A stretch of DNA of 64,000 nucleotides from assembly GCF_000012985.1 (NCBI RefSeq), contig NC_007645.1:3812501-3876500 (forward strand). Reading direction: 5' to 3'. Position numbers and translations under genes: made by a program. Source of the DNA: Hahella chejuensis KCTC 2396. GTDB taxonomy: Bacteria; Pseudomonadota; Gammaproteobacteria; Pseudomonadales; Oleiphilaceae. How positions within the stretch are numbered: position 1 is the first letter of the stretch; the number at the start of each line of letters is the position of its first letter. This document shows positions 1 to 6,835 of the stretch, piece by piece. Below the pieces are notes generated by a model that made no database searches, was not told where the DNA came from, and saw only the letters and a program-made list of their open reading frames with translations.

Positions 1-405
1 TCGAACCCGATTCAGGGCCTGGATCAGGTCTTCGGTATCGCAGGGTTCGATGTGGTCGCCGAGGATGCAACTGCCCCTCTCCGCCTCGCCGCGGTCACCC
101 TGCCGCCAGGAAAAGCTGGACTTGTAGTAATGGACATTCTCCTGCCAGCTCTTTACTTCCCAAATCACGTTGTTGCGGGCGTCCGCCACGCAGGCCCATG
201 GGCCAAGTTTAGGCGCGACTTCCGCGCCGTCCGCGTCCAGCTTGCGCCAGCGCGCCAGTTCCGCCTGAATGCGGCGTTGCGCATGTTCGCCGGACGCGCC
301 GGCGTCCTGTCCTCCGTTAACGGTCATGGCCACAATCATCGCCGCCGGGGCCACAATGCTAAGAGCGATTCCCATGATGATCTGAGTGCGCAGTCGCTTG
401 CTCAT
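1..405 (-). CDS. Lcl C-terminal (DUF1566-like) domain protein, 3' end outside window
   Basis: The gene runs off the left edge, and 135 codons are visible. The start has an N-terminal hydrophobic segment (about residues 8-28), so it is probably membrane-anchored or exported. Further on it has the pattern WACVADARNNVIWEVKS, then FSW, SCILGDH and CDTEDLIQALN. This is the arrangement of the Lcl C-terminal/DUF1566 fold, with the W-x-C-V-x-D and IWE-x-K signatures and paired cysteines. The ATG overlaps the stop of the upstream gene (ATGA at 402-405), so the two genes are translationally coupled. Its role is unknown; proteins of this type are often surface or secreted accessory proteins. The domain assignment is from motif memory. 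Confidence 0.7.
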   Translation of the reverse strand, partial: MSKRLRTQIIMGIALSIVAPAAMIVAMTVNGGQDAGASGEHAQRRIQAELARWRKLDADGAEVAPKLGPWACVADARNNVIWEVKSWQENVHYYKSSFSWRQGDRGEAERGSCILGDHIEPCDTEDLIQALNRVR

Positions 406-1928
406 GGACTCACCCTTAAGCGGAGTGGACGATGATGATAGGCGTGCCGGGTTTGCGCATGATCAAAGGGCGCCACCCACATAAACACGCCGTCTTCGAT
501 GGGAATATCAAAAGGAGACCCTGTCTCTCTGGCGCGGGCCAGCTCCAGATACCAGCGCCCGTCGCGCCATTGAGCCCGCCCGCGCACGTCGCCGCGATCG
601 CCTTCGTAATGGCTCATCCAAAGTACGGAAGGCAGACCGTCGCCCACTGGCGTCTCATCACGCTCCGCCGTGTAAGCTCGCGAACCATACCAGGTCATGG
701 CGTTCTCCCCCTTCGTCACGCCAGGACCATCGCGGGGCGTACGCAGTGGCGTCACGCCGCTGGTGCGAAACCACTCCCAGTTCTGGCGCACGCCGCCATC
801 CTCCACCGGATCGGGTTGGTAGCCGGCTTTGTATCGAGGGCAAAACGCACAGGCCGCTTCCGGCTTGCCGAAGTGGTCGTCGTCCAGCACCGCCATATCG
901 CCGCCGCGCACCGCTTTCCAATGCCAGACGTCGCGAATCGACCCGTCTGTCGTGTAATGATAGCCGCGTCCCGAACGACTGGCCGGATACCCCTCCAAAG
1001 GACGACCGCCCAGATGAACGCTGTTATCGCCGCCAAAGCCGCCGCCTTTGGACAGCATCACCGCCAGCTTATCCTCGTAATAAACCCGCTCGTCATCTTT
1101 CTCGAAGCCCGCATGCAGGGCCTTCCAGCCGGTCTGCGTCTTTTGCAGCGGAAGATGACTGTAATCCGCGTGAGCGTCAGGCCAGCTAATGGAGAAATAG
1201 ATCGTATAAGGATTCGCCAGCGCCCGGACTTCGACGGGTATGACAGCGTCATAATCGTTGCCCTGGTAGGTGGTCACCGTGACGGGCGCCGCATTCGCCC
1301 AGGCGTCTTCGTCCGGCGCCCCATCAATCTGAATACGGACCTTTTCCGCCAGCGGCGCGACCACCAGCGCCTGACTGTCCGCTCCCCCTCCCCACCAAAG
1401 CGCGGCGCCCGCCGCACAGGAGAAGACTAATAACCCCAGCCCCTGGGAGAATCTGCGGGGGATAAAGACCGCAGGCAAAAAACGTCCCCCTCGCAACGCC
1501 AGTTGCTCCATCAGGTGGGCGACAATCAGAGTGGCCAACAGCAGAGCGCACCAGTAATGGGTGGCCAGCACCCAATCAAGCACGCCTGCGCCAATACCGA
1601 GATAAAAGATAACGCCGCTAAGCAGCTGTACCGGCAAAATCAGGTAAAGCGCGCGTATCAGAAAACCTTTGGGGCGGGTTTGCGTCCTATCCGAGCGCTT
1701 TTTCAGCCAGGCGAGCGACACAGTAAAGCTTACCGCCAGCCAGCCCAGGGCTGCGCTTAAGTGCCATGAAATCATATCGCCCTGAGGAGCGATGGCGGAC
1801 CAGTACTCCTGCAATGGCCAGTCGCCGTCCGCCGCCAGGCGCATGCCGCTGGCCAGACTGACAGTAAACAGAGACATCGCACAGAGGTGAAGTAAAACGC
1901 GTAGCCAGTGAGAAGGGGGAAAGATCAT
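402..1928 (-). CDS. Cytochrome b561-like / ethylbenzene dehydrogenase-related haem-binding protein
   Basis: This is a 508-residue membrane protein. The first ~185 residues hold about five hydrophobic helices with histidines (H8, H14, H56, and HYW near 125), as in a small b-type cytochrome. Residues ~195-508 form a large extracytoplasmic domain with EB_dh-type features: DGAPDEDAWANA near the start, then IYFSISWPD, VHLGGRP, DVWHWKA and WMSHYEGD. The EB_dh family binds b haem as the gamma-type subunit of DMSO-reductase-type enzymes such as ethylbenzene dehydrogenase. No molybdenum subunit lies nearby, so the redox partner is unknown. It overlaps the downstream gene by ATGA, forming a two-gene operon. 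Family call confident; substrate unknown. Confidence 0.75.
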   Translation of the reverse strand: MIFPPSHWLRVLLHLCAMSLFTVSLASGMRLAADGDWPLQEYWSAIAPQGDMISWHLSAALGWLAVSFTVSLAWLKKRSDRTQTRPKGFLIRALYLILPVQLLSGVIFYLGIGAGVLDWVLATHYWCALLLATLIVAHLMEQLALRGGRFLPAVFIPRRFSQGLGLLVFSCAAGAALWWGGGADSQALVVAPLAEKVRIQIDGAPDEDAWANAAPVTVTTYQGNDYDAVIPVEVRALANPYTIYFSISWPDAHADYSHLPLQKTQTGWKALHAGFEKDDERVYYEDKLAVMLSKGGGFGGDNSVHLGGRPLEGYPASRSGRGYHYTTDGSIRDVWHWKAVRGGDMAVLDDDHFGKPEAACAFCPRYKAGYQPDPVEDGGVRQNWEWFRTSGVTPLRTPRDGPGVTKGENAMTWYGSRAYTAERDETPVGDGLPSVLWMSHYEGDRGDVRGRAQWRDGRWYLELARARETGSPFDIPIEDGVFMWVAPFDHAQTRHAYHHRPLRLRVSP

Positions 1929-2490
1929 TGTAGTTTCTGTTGTTATCGGTTTAATTCACTTCGCCCTCCACCTGGAAAGACTTGGGGAGATGCGTGATTA
2001 AATATGACTAGCAATTGCGTTACTTCAATATAAATCATTGTCGAATAAGAACTTTTCATCCTAAAACTCGGGTGCGGCCGCGACAATGGCCTTTCCTGCA
2101 TAGTCCAATGGAGTGAAATCCGCAGGTCAGCCTGCATTGTCGAGCGGCATGCAGCCTAGCGGCCTCCTGTTGCAAGCGCATGACATAGCGCCAGCATGCG
2201 ACGCGCCTAAGAGTCGGGATCACCAGCGTCGGCACTGAAAACGCGAAAACATAGACTTGTCTGTAAACTGGCGCTGAACGATGGGAGTTGAAGTCGAATG
2301 AGTGCGGAGTGAGCGTTCATAAAACATTCCTTATTTCATGAAGACAGGGTATGAAGCACGTGATTGCACGTGCGGGCGCAGGTCCTGCTTAAATTTTAGC
2401 CCGCGCGAAATGCAATTCAATCTCATTTACGCGCTTTTCACAACTTGGATCACCACAAGGGGTGAGCAGGCGCACAATTTAATGGTTTTA
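1929..2490. other. Intergenic region without a recognised gene
   Basis: About 560 bases upstream of the haem-protein gene. I saw no ORF with a plausible ribosome binding site. The sequence is mixed in composition and AT-richer near 2390-2520. It presumably carries the promoter of the leftward operon, but I could not assign -35/-10 boxes with confidence. Confidence 0.5.
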
Positions 2491-2600
2491 TTAATATGAC
2501 AATGATATTGGCATGTTGATAATCAGGCGCAGGCCCTGTCGTTGCAGACAAATAGAAGGTTGCGGACAAATAGAAGGAAGCTATTTGTCCGCCTGATTAA
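2491..2600 (-). repeat. Dispersed hairpin repeat, copy A
   Basis: The unit starts TTAATATGACAATGATATTG and continues to CAGGCCCTGTCGTTGCAGAC. It contains two tandem copies of the GACAAATAGAAGG motif and a perfect 12-bp inverted repeat (2562-2573 with 2581-2592, 7-nt loop). It lies directly downstream of the GDT1-type gene. Copies B (3546-3681) and C (59470-59512) sit at the same position relative to other leftward genes. The A-to-G change in one arm here, relative to copy B, is matched by a compensating change in the other arm, so the stem appears to be conserved. It could be a REP-like element or transcript-end structure. Confidence 0.75.
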
Positions 2601-2608
2601 TAGGCGAC

Positions 2609-3184
2609 TTAGAATCCCAGTCTGGCGCCGGCGCCCAGCAGCGTCGCCACGCCCAGTACGACAAATATCAACGCCGCCACGCCATGCACCACCCGCACCG
2701 GCATGCGGTGGGCGATGCGATCTCCAAGCAATACGGCTGGCGCGTTGGCGATCATCATCCCCAGCGTTGTGCCGGCGACCACCCAGAAAAAAGACGAGTA
2801 CTGCGCCGCCAGAGCGACGGTGGCCACCTGGGTTTTATCCCCCATTTCAGCCAGAAAAAACGCTACGACCGTTGTGCCGAATACGCCCAGTTTTGCGAAT
2901 TTCGCCTCACTTTCATCGAACTTGTCGGGAACCAGCATCCAGCCGGCCATGGCGATAAAGGAGACTCCCAGCACCCAGCGCAGTATTTCCGGCGTCACCA
3001 GAGAGGTTACCCACGCGCCCAGAGCGCCGGCGAAGGCGTGATTGACAATGGTGGCCACGAAAATACCGAGGATGATGGGAACCGGCTTGCGGAATCTGGC
3101 GGCGAGAATAAACGCCAGTAATTGGGTTTTGTCGCCAATTTCTGCGAGCGCGACGATGCCGGTGGAAATCAGAAAAGCTTGCAT
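2609..3184 (-). CDS. TMEM165/GDT1 (UPF0016) family manganese exporter-like protein
   Basis: 191 residues from the chosen ATG, which follows an AGGAG Shine-Dalgarno 9 nt upstream. An upstream in-frame ATG at 3214 has no ribosome binding site. The protein has six predicted membrane helices in two repeats, each with the family signature E-x-G-D-K-T-Q: EIGDKTQ near residue 17 and EMGDKTQ near residue 114. The GDT1/MneA family exports Mn2+ (eukaryotic members also move Ca2+) across the inner membrane. The yybP-ykoY riboswitch directly upstream supports a manganese role and manganese-induced expression. The gene is monocistronic and followed by a dispersed hairpin repeat. Confidence 0.85.
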   Translation of the reverse strand: MQAFLISTGIVALAEIGDKTQLLAFILAARFRKPVPIILGIFVATIVNHAFAGALGAWVTSLVTPEILRWVLGVSFIAMAGWMLVPDKFDESEAKFAKLGVFGTTVVAFFLAEMGDKTQVATVALAAQYSSFFWVVAGTTLGMMIANAPAVLLGDRIAHRMPVRVVHGVAALIFVVLGVATLLGAGARLGF

Positions 3185-3193
3185 TCGGGAAAT

Positions 3194-3359
3194 CTCCTGG
3201 GCCGGATTAACCATATGACTACGCCACGCCCCGGCCCAACCGGTGCGGCATAGTCAAAGGTCTTGCCAAGTTATGGAACCGTTTACGCCATGGCCTGTGG
3301 GCCAAGTATGTTGACGCAAACCTCTTCAGGGCGAAGAGAGGCTACTCCCCAGTGACGCC
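3194..3359 (-). promoter_or_regulatory. yybP-ykoY manganese riboswitch upstream of the GDT1-type gene
   Basis: Read leftward, the hallmark GGGGAGTAGC (3350-3341) is followed by CAACATACTTGGCC (3313-3300) and AAGACCTTTGAC (3264-3253), the order typical of the yybP-ykoY aptamer. P1 can form between CGGCGTCA (3360-3353) and TGAC-TAT-GCCG (3256-3246). The P1 3' strand is also the 5' arm of a 12-bp hairpin with wobbles (3256-3245 with 3227-3216). The loop of that hairpin carries TGGGCCGG (3238-3231), complementary to CCGGCCCA (3205-3198), which runs into the AGGAG of the gene. The aptamer assignment is strong. The pseudoknot platform is inferred from complementarity. Confidence 0.85.
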
Positions 3360-3545
3360 GGGCATACTAATGCAATGCATCCCGTAAATCCAGCGTGCTT
3401 TTGTACCCAGCGTAGACGCGCAGCCAAGTCGCCGCCTCTTATCTGGAGCGCTATCGAGGCGGCGTATCCAGGGTTATTCTGGTTTTTTGCGCAAGGTTCC
3501 AATCATCCTCTTGACGCTCACTCTCCTTCACCTGTTCTGGAGATA

Positions 3546-3681
3546 TTAATATGGCAATGATATTGGCATGTTAATAGTCAGGCGCATGGATGCGCCTGCG
3601 CGGCGGCGAGCCGCGGGTGACAGGGCCTGACCTGTGCAGGCCCTGTCGTTGCAGACAAATAGAAGGAAGCTATTTGTCTGC
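3546..3681 (-). repeat. Dispersed hairpin repeat, copy B, overlapping the expansin stop codon
   Basis: Begins TTAATATGGCAATGATATTG like copy A. It then carries an extra GC-rich insert (about 3588-3635) before CAGGCCCTGTCGTTGCAGAC. A perfect 12-bp stem is formed by 3651-3662 and 3670-3681 with loop AAGGAAG. The last codons and TAG stop of the expansin gene (3670-3681) are the right arm of this stem, so the element extends into the coding sequence. Confidence 0.75.
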
Positions 3682-4401
3682 CTGATTAATAACGCCGGAT
3701 GTCCCCATACTGGGAAACTGTTGCTGCGTGTTGATAGGGACGCCAGACTGAAGGGTTATATTCCCTGCTTCCAACACATGTCCATAGATGTCCGTGATGC
3801 GAAAATCAAAGGGGCCCGTCCCCATGCCGGAACGTTCGACAAAGTAGTTGTAGTCTTCTCTGGCGATCTCCTGATAGGAGCCGGTTGAACCACTTTCCCG
3901 GTACGCCAGACTGCTTACGGGATACCGCTGTTCGCGTACTTGCACGGCCGTCCACCACTGGCTCGAACCTTCCATGAAGTACAGCAGCACAGAGGGATAA
4001 TCGCAGGGAACATAATCCCAGCTGATCGGAATGCGTCCCGCCTCCAATGGCGAAATCTGCGCGAAGGCGGCGTCGGTCAGATCCACGTCTCCCGGGTTGC
4101 AGCCGGGACAACTGTCGTCAACGCGCGCCACCACGGACTTGCCGTTATTGCGGTTGGTCACCTTGACGCATCCGCCACAAGCCTGGGAACCGTTATAGTC
4201 GGTCTGATTCATCGCTGCAGTGAACATCGCAGGCACGGGAACGCTGCAATGGCCGCCGCCGTTGTAGAAGTAGTAAGTCCCTTCCCCCTCATGCAGCGCG
4301 GCGGACGTGTGAGTCGCAGAAACTCGATTTTCCGCATAAGAGGCGCGTACACACAGCAACAACAGGATACTGCCGATAATCAGAAAAGTAAGTTTGCTCA
4401 T
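3670..4401 (-). CDS. Bacterial expansin (EXLX-type), secreted
   Basis: 243 residues from the chosen ATG, which has an AAGGAAG ribosome binding site; an upstream in-frame ATG would add 32 residues before the signal peptide. The signal peptide is about residues 1-23 (KLTFLIIGSILLLLCVRASYA). Domain 1 (about 35-130) is a double-psi beta-barrel with GEGTYYFYNGGGHCS, ACGGCVKVTN, VARVDDSCPGC and GDVDLTDAAFAQI. The TYY, DD and DLTDAAF positions match the expansin polysaccharide-binding surface. Domain 2 (about 145-235) is CBM63-like with aromatic WWTAVQVREQRYPV. Expansins loosen cellulose or peptidoglycan-associated networks without hydrolysis. The gene is monocistronic, and its last codons are built from a dispersed repeat. 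Confidence 0.9.
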   Translation of the reverse strand: MSKLTFLIIGSILLLLCVRASYAENRVSATHTSAALHEGEGTYYFYNGGGHCSVPVPAMFTAAMNQTDYNGSQACGGCVKVTNRNNGKSVVARVDDSCPGCNPGDVDLTDAAFAQISPLEAGRIPISWDYVPCDYPSVLLYFMEGSSQWWTAVQVREQRYPVSSLAYRESGSTGSYQEIAREDYNYFVERSGMGTGPFDFRITDIYGHVLEAGNITLQSGVPINTQQQFPSMGTSGVINQADK

Positions 4402-4738
4402 GTGCTTCCTTGTCCTTTGCATTGGCGGTTGTATACCAAGCTTCCATACAGCCTGTGAGAAGCCGATTCGGCCCTTCTCCCCCGCCTCAATTAACAAGTA
4501 TGCGAACAGCCATTAAGGCGGACTTGCAGGGCCTTCCCACACTCTGACACAGGCGGACCTCCGCTCCCAGCCTCAATAGGAAAATTGGGAAAAGATGGGA
4601 CCGAATCGTGACATTGTCTATCATAATCAACAGGTTACAGGCATAACCTTATCGGACGATCCATTAGTCCATACGCCCGGTTGTTCCCGCTTCGGTCAAG
4701 TTTTACTCTGCCTTGCCATGTTAACTTCAAGGATCGAC

Positions 4739-5494
4739 ATGCAGAGTATTCAACAATCCGTAGGGCTTGGCGGCGTCAATAGAAAAGCGGACGTCATCCT
4801 CGCGCAAACCCTTCTCAACCGCTACGCCAAAACCCACAGTTCGCGCTTAGTGGTGGACGGCGTCGCAGGCGCCGCCACCGTCTCCGCCATCAAACGTTTT
4901 CAGCGGGAAAAAGCCGGTATGAACAAACCTGACGGGCGCATTGACCCAGGCGGGCGCACCTTGGGCGCACTACTGGGAGGCAAGCGTTTGCGTATCGCCT
5001 GGGGCGGCCGCACGTCCTCCACGTTCAACGCCAAAGTCATAAAAATCGCCGCCGCGATGGATATGTCGCCGGACTACCTGATGGCCTGCATGGCGTTCGA
5101 AACCGGCGAGACCTTCAGCCCCAGCATCACCAACGCCGCCGGCAGCGGCGCTATCGGCCTGATCCAGTTCATGCCCTCCACGGCCAAAGCGTTAGGCACC
5201 AGCGTTCAGGCGCTCAAGGGTATGTCGGCGGTGCAGCAGTTGAAATATGTGGAGAAGTATTTCAGCCCCTACCAGGGACGTTTGCAGAACCTGGAAGATG
5301 TCTATCTTGCGGTGCTGTATCCCGCCGCGGTGGGCATGAATCCGTCCCAGGCCCTGTTCCGGCGCGGCACGCTGACCTATACCCAGAACAGTGGTTTTGA
5401 TAAAAACAAAGACGGTATCATTACCCCCGCTGAAATTTCACTGAAAGTCCGCGCGGCTTACGAAAAGGGTCTCACGACGGGCTATATGGGATGA
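4739..5494 (+). CDS. Peptidoglycan-binding / lytic transglycosylase-fold muramidase without signal peptide
   Basis: 251 residues from the ATG preceded by AAGGA at 6-nt spacing; a start at 4595 has no support. Residues ~1-85 look like a peptidoglycan-binding helical domain (DGVAGAATVSAIKRFQREKA). Residues ~95-251 are an SLT/lysozyme-like domain. The candidate catalytic Glu is in MAFETGETFSP, followed by GAIGLIQFMPSTA, the classic G-x-x-Q-F-x-P-S signature. A loop DKNKDGIITPAE near the C-terminus resembles an EF-hand calcium loop. No signal peptide is visible, although the next gene encodes an exported protein 3 bp away. This organisation fits a type VI or phage-type muramidase with a periplasmic partner. 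The enzyme class is well supported; the effector role is inferred. Confidence 0.8.
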   Translation: MQSIQQSVGLGGVNRKADVILAQTLLNRYAKTHSSRLVVDGVAGAATVSAIKRFQREKAGMNKPDGRIDPGGRTLGALLGGKRLRIAWGGRTSSTFNAKVIKIAAAMDMSPDYLMACMAFETGETFSPSITNAAGSGAIGLIQFMPSTAKALGTSVQALKGMSAVQQLKYVEKYFSPYQGRLQNLEDVYLAVLYPAAVGMNPSQALFRRGTLTYTQNSGFDKNKDGIITPAEISLKVRAAYEKGLTTGYMG

Positions 5495-5497
5495 GCT

Positions 5498-6046
5498 ATG
5501 ACCGCACGCCAACGTATTTTATCGCTTTTTCTGATCACTACCGCCGCCCTGCCGGCGTTCGCCGAAGACTCCGATGACTCAACGCTGATCGTTAACTGGG
5601 ACGGTCGCTACCGGTATGAGTCCCAACAGGGCGACACCGCCGGAGGCACGCCAATTATCATGATTCATCTGTTGACCGTGGCCAAAGGAGAAACGCCCTG
5701 CCGCCTTGAGATCAACGGCTTTCAGACCGCGGAGAACCTGATCTGCGCGACCGAAAAATCCGGCGCGCGCATTGATATTAATTTCGTCTCCCATGCCGGC
5801 GGCTCCACGAAAAACAGTTACGGCATAGAGGTATATAAACCTGGAGAAACGCTGTTTTCGCTGGAGCGCAGCGCGCAGGACGGCGACCTCATCACCCACT
5901 GGGGGGCGCTGACTCCAGACGGCGTTAAAAGCCAAAGCGGCGCTTACTTCGTAAAAGAAGCGTCGAATGAGTCCCTTTCATCGCCGCAACAAAAACGCTT
6001 AGACTTATCGTCTCCAGATAAGCAAAAGAACGAGTCAAGTGAATGA
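5498..6046 (+). CDS. Exported protein of unknown function, possible muramidase inhibitor/immunity protein
   Basis: 182 residues with a clear signal peptide (LFLITTAALPAFA, cleavage near residue 22). The mature part starts with a conserved-looking NWDGRYRYESQQ, has two cysteines 15 residues apart (CRLEINGFQTAENLIC) likely to form a disulfide, then NSYGIEVYKPGETLFSL and GAYFVKEA, and ends in a polar tail. The pattern resembles small periplasmic domains that I cannot name reliably. It starts 3 bp after the muramidase gene, so it is co-translated. It is a natural candidate for a periplasmic inhibitor protecting the cell from the muramidase. No homology evidence was available. Confidence 0.6.
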   Translation: MTARQRILSLFLITTAALPAFAEDSDDSTLIVNWDGRYRYESQQGDTAGGTPIIMIHLLTVAKGETPCRLEINGFQTAENLICATEKSGARIDINFVSHAGGSTKNSYGIEVYKPGETLFSLERSAQDGDLITHWGALTPDGVKSQSGAYFVKEASNESLSSPQQKRLDLSSPDKQKNESSE

Positions 6047-6369
6047 TGAAACTATCCAAAAGGACCTTTACCAGCGCACTGCTATCCCTGCTGATCGTCT
6101 CCGCTCCCGCCCTGGCCTGCGATGAAGATCACGCCGGGCCGCAAGCCGGAGCGCCAGCCAATATCGAAAGCGTCATCAAGAAATTGCGTAGCGAAGGAGC
6201 CATTCCCGAAAACGCTACTTACGCTGAAGCAGAGGAAGCTGCGCGGCAGTATTTGAGAGAAAAAGCGCATGCTTCCGCACAGTCAAAAAAGGCCACTGAA
6301 AAAACCAAATCCGGAATCAATTCCGGTCAACCGCAATACGCGCCCGCTCCCTCCCCAAACAACTCCTGA
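6043..6369 (+). CDS. Small secreted protein resembling the M6 protease propeptide
   Basis: 108 residues with a signal peptide (LLSLLIVSAPALA). It overlaps the previous stop by ATGA; the second ATG at 6046 is an alternative start. Residues ~38-70 (SVIKKLRSEGAIPENATYAE, then AEEAARQYLREKAHA) align with the region just after the signal peptide of the M6 protease encoded at 6836 (RLIQMLKAGGKISEGATLEE, then ATAKLQDWLKERRAH). The rest is a low-complexity polar tail. It therefore looks like a free-standing copy of that protease's N-terminal module and could act in trans as chaperone or inhibitor. The similarity is visible in the sequence; the function is inferred. Confidence 0.65.
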   Translation: MMKLSKRTFTSALLSLLIVSAPALACDEDHAGPQAGAPANIESVIKKLRSEGAIPENATYAEAEEAARQYLREKAHASAQSKKATEKTKSGINSGQPQYAPAPSPNNS

Positions 6370-6376
6370 CACACAC

Positions 6377-6399
6377 GGCGCGGGCTCCAGGCTCGCGCC
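6377..6399 (+). terminator. Possible terminator hairpin after the muramidase operon
   Basis: GGCGCGGGC and GCTCGCGCC form a 9-bp stem with one wobble around a TCCAG loop, just after the operon's last stop. There is no following T-tract (GCTCAAAATAAAG), so intrinsic termination is uncertain. Confidence 0.4.
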
Positions 6400-6835
6400 G
6401 CTCAAAATAAAGATTATTTACCCAAAGTACTGATATTATAGAATTTTTTCTGGTTTACTAAATAGCGCGACCACGTAAGCGCTTGCTTATGAGGCCGTTT
6501 AAAAGGAAGCAAGGACGTCTCCGGCGTCCCTCCGTAATGTACGTTATTGGGGACGTTTGACCGCTAAGGACATTCCTTATCGGATCGGCAGGGAAACTAT
6601 AAAACCAAATGGCTTTTGTGAGCGTCGTCAGTGGCCGTTCAATGGTCGCTCCGGCACTCACTAGGCGTCGCGGGGACTTGGCGTTCACCTGACCGGCGCG
6701 GCTTCCGCGTCCGACCGGGCGAACTACTTTTTTATCTCGTTTTGAGATTCGCCGGCAATCCATTTGCCTGCTCTCCCCGCTTGAGCCGAAAAACGGCTTT
6801 ACACAAAAGGGCAATCAATAAAAAAGGAATTAATC
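6400..6835. other. Intergenic region upstream of the M6 protease
   Basis: About 435 bases. AT-rich at 6405-6465, mixed afterwards. No convincing gene is present. It ends with AAAAAGGAATTAATC, the ribosome binding site of the protease. The promoter is presumably here, but no box pair was clear enough to annotate. Confidence 0.45.

Noticed and set aside
432-1430. 332-codon ORF on the + strand opposite the haem-protein gene
   Set aside because: Shadow of the minus-strand gene: Arg/Pro/His-rich translation, no domain content and no ribosome binding site.
6458-6814. 118-codon minus-strand ORF upstream of the M6 protease
   Set aside because: No ribosome binding site, Arg-rich composition and no domain-like pattern; it occupies the protease's promoter region.
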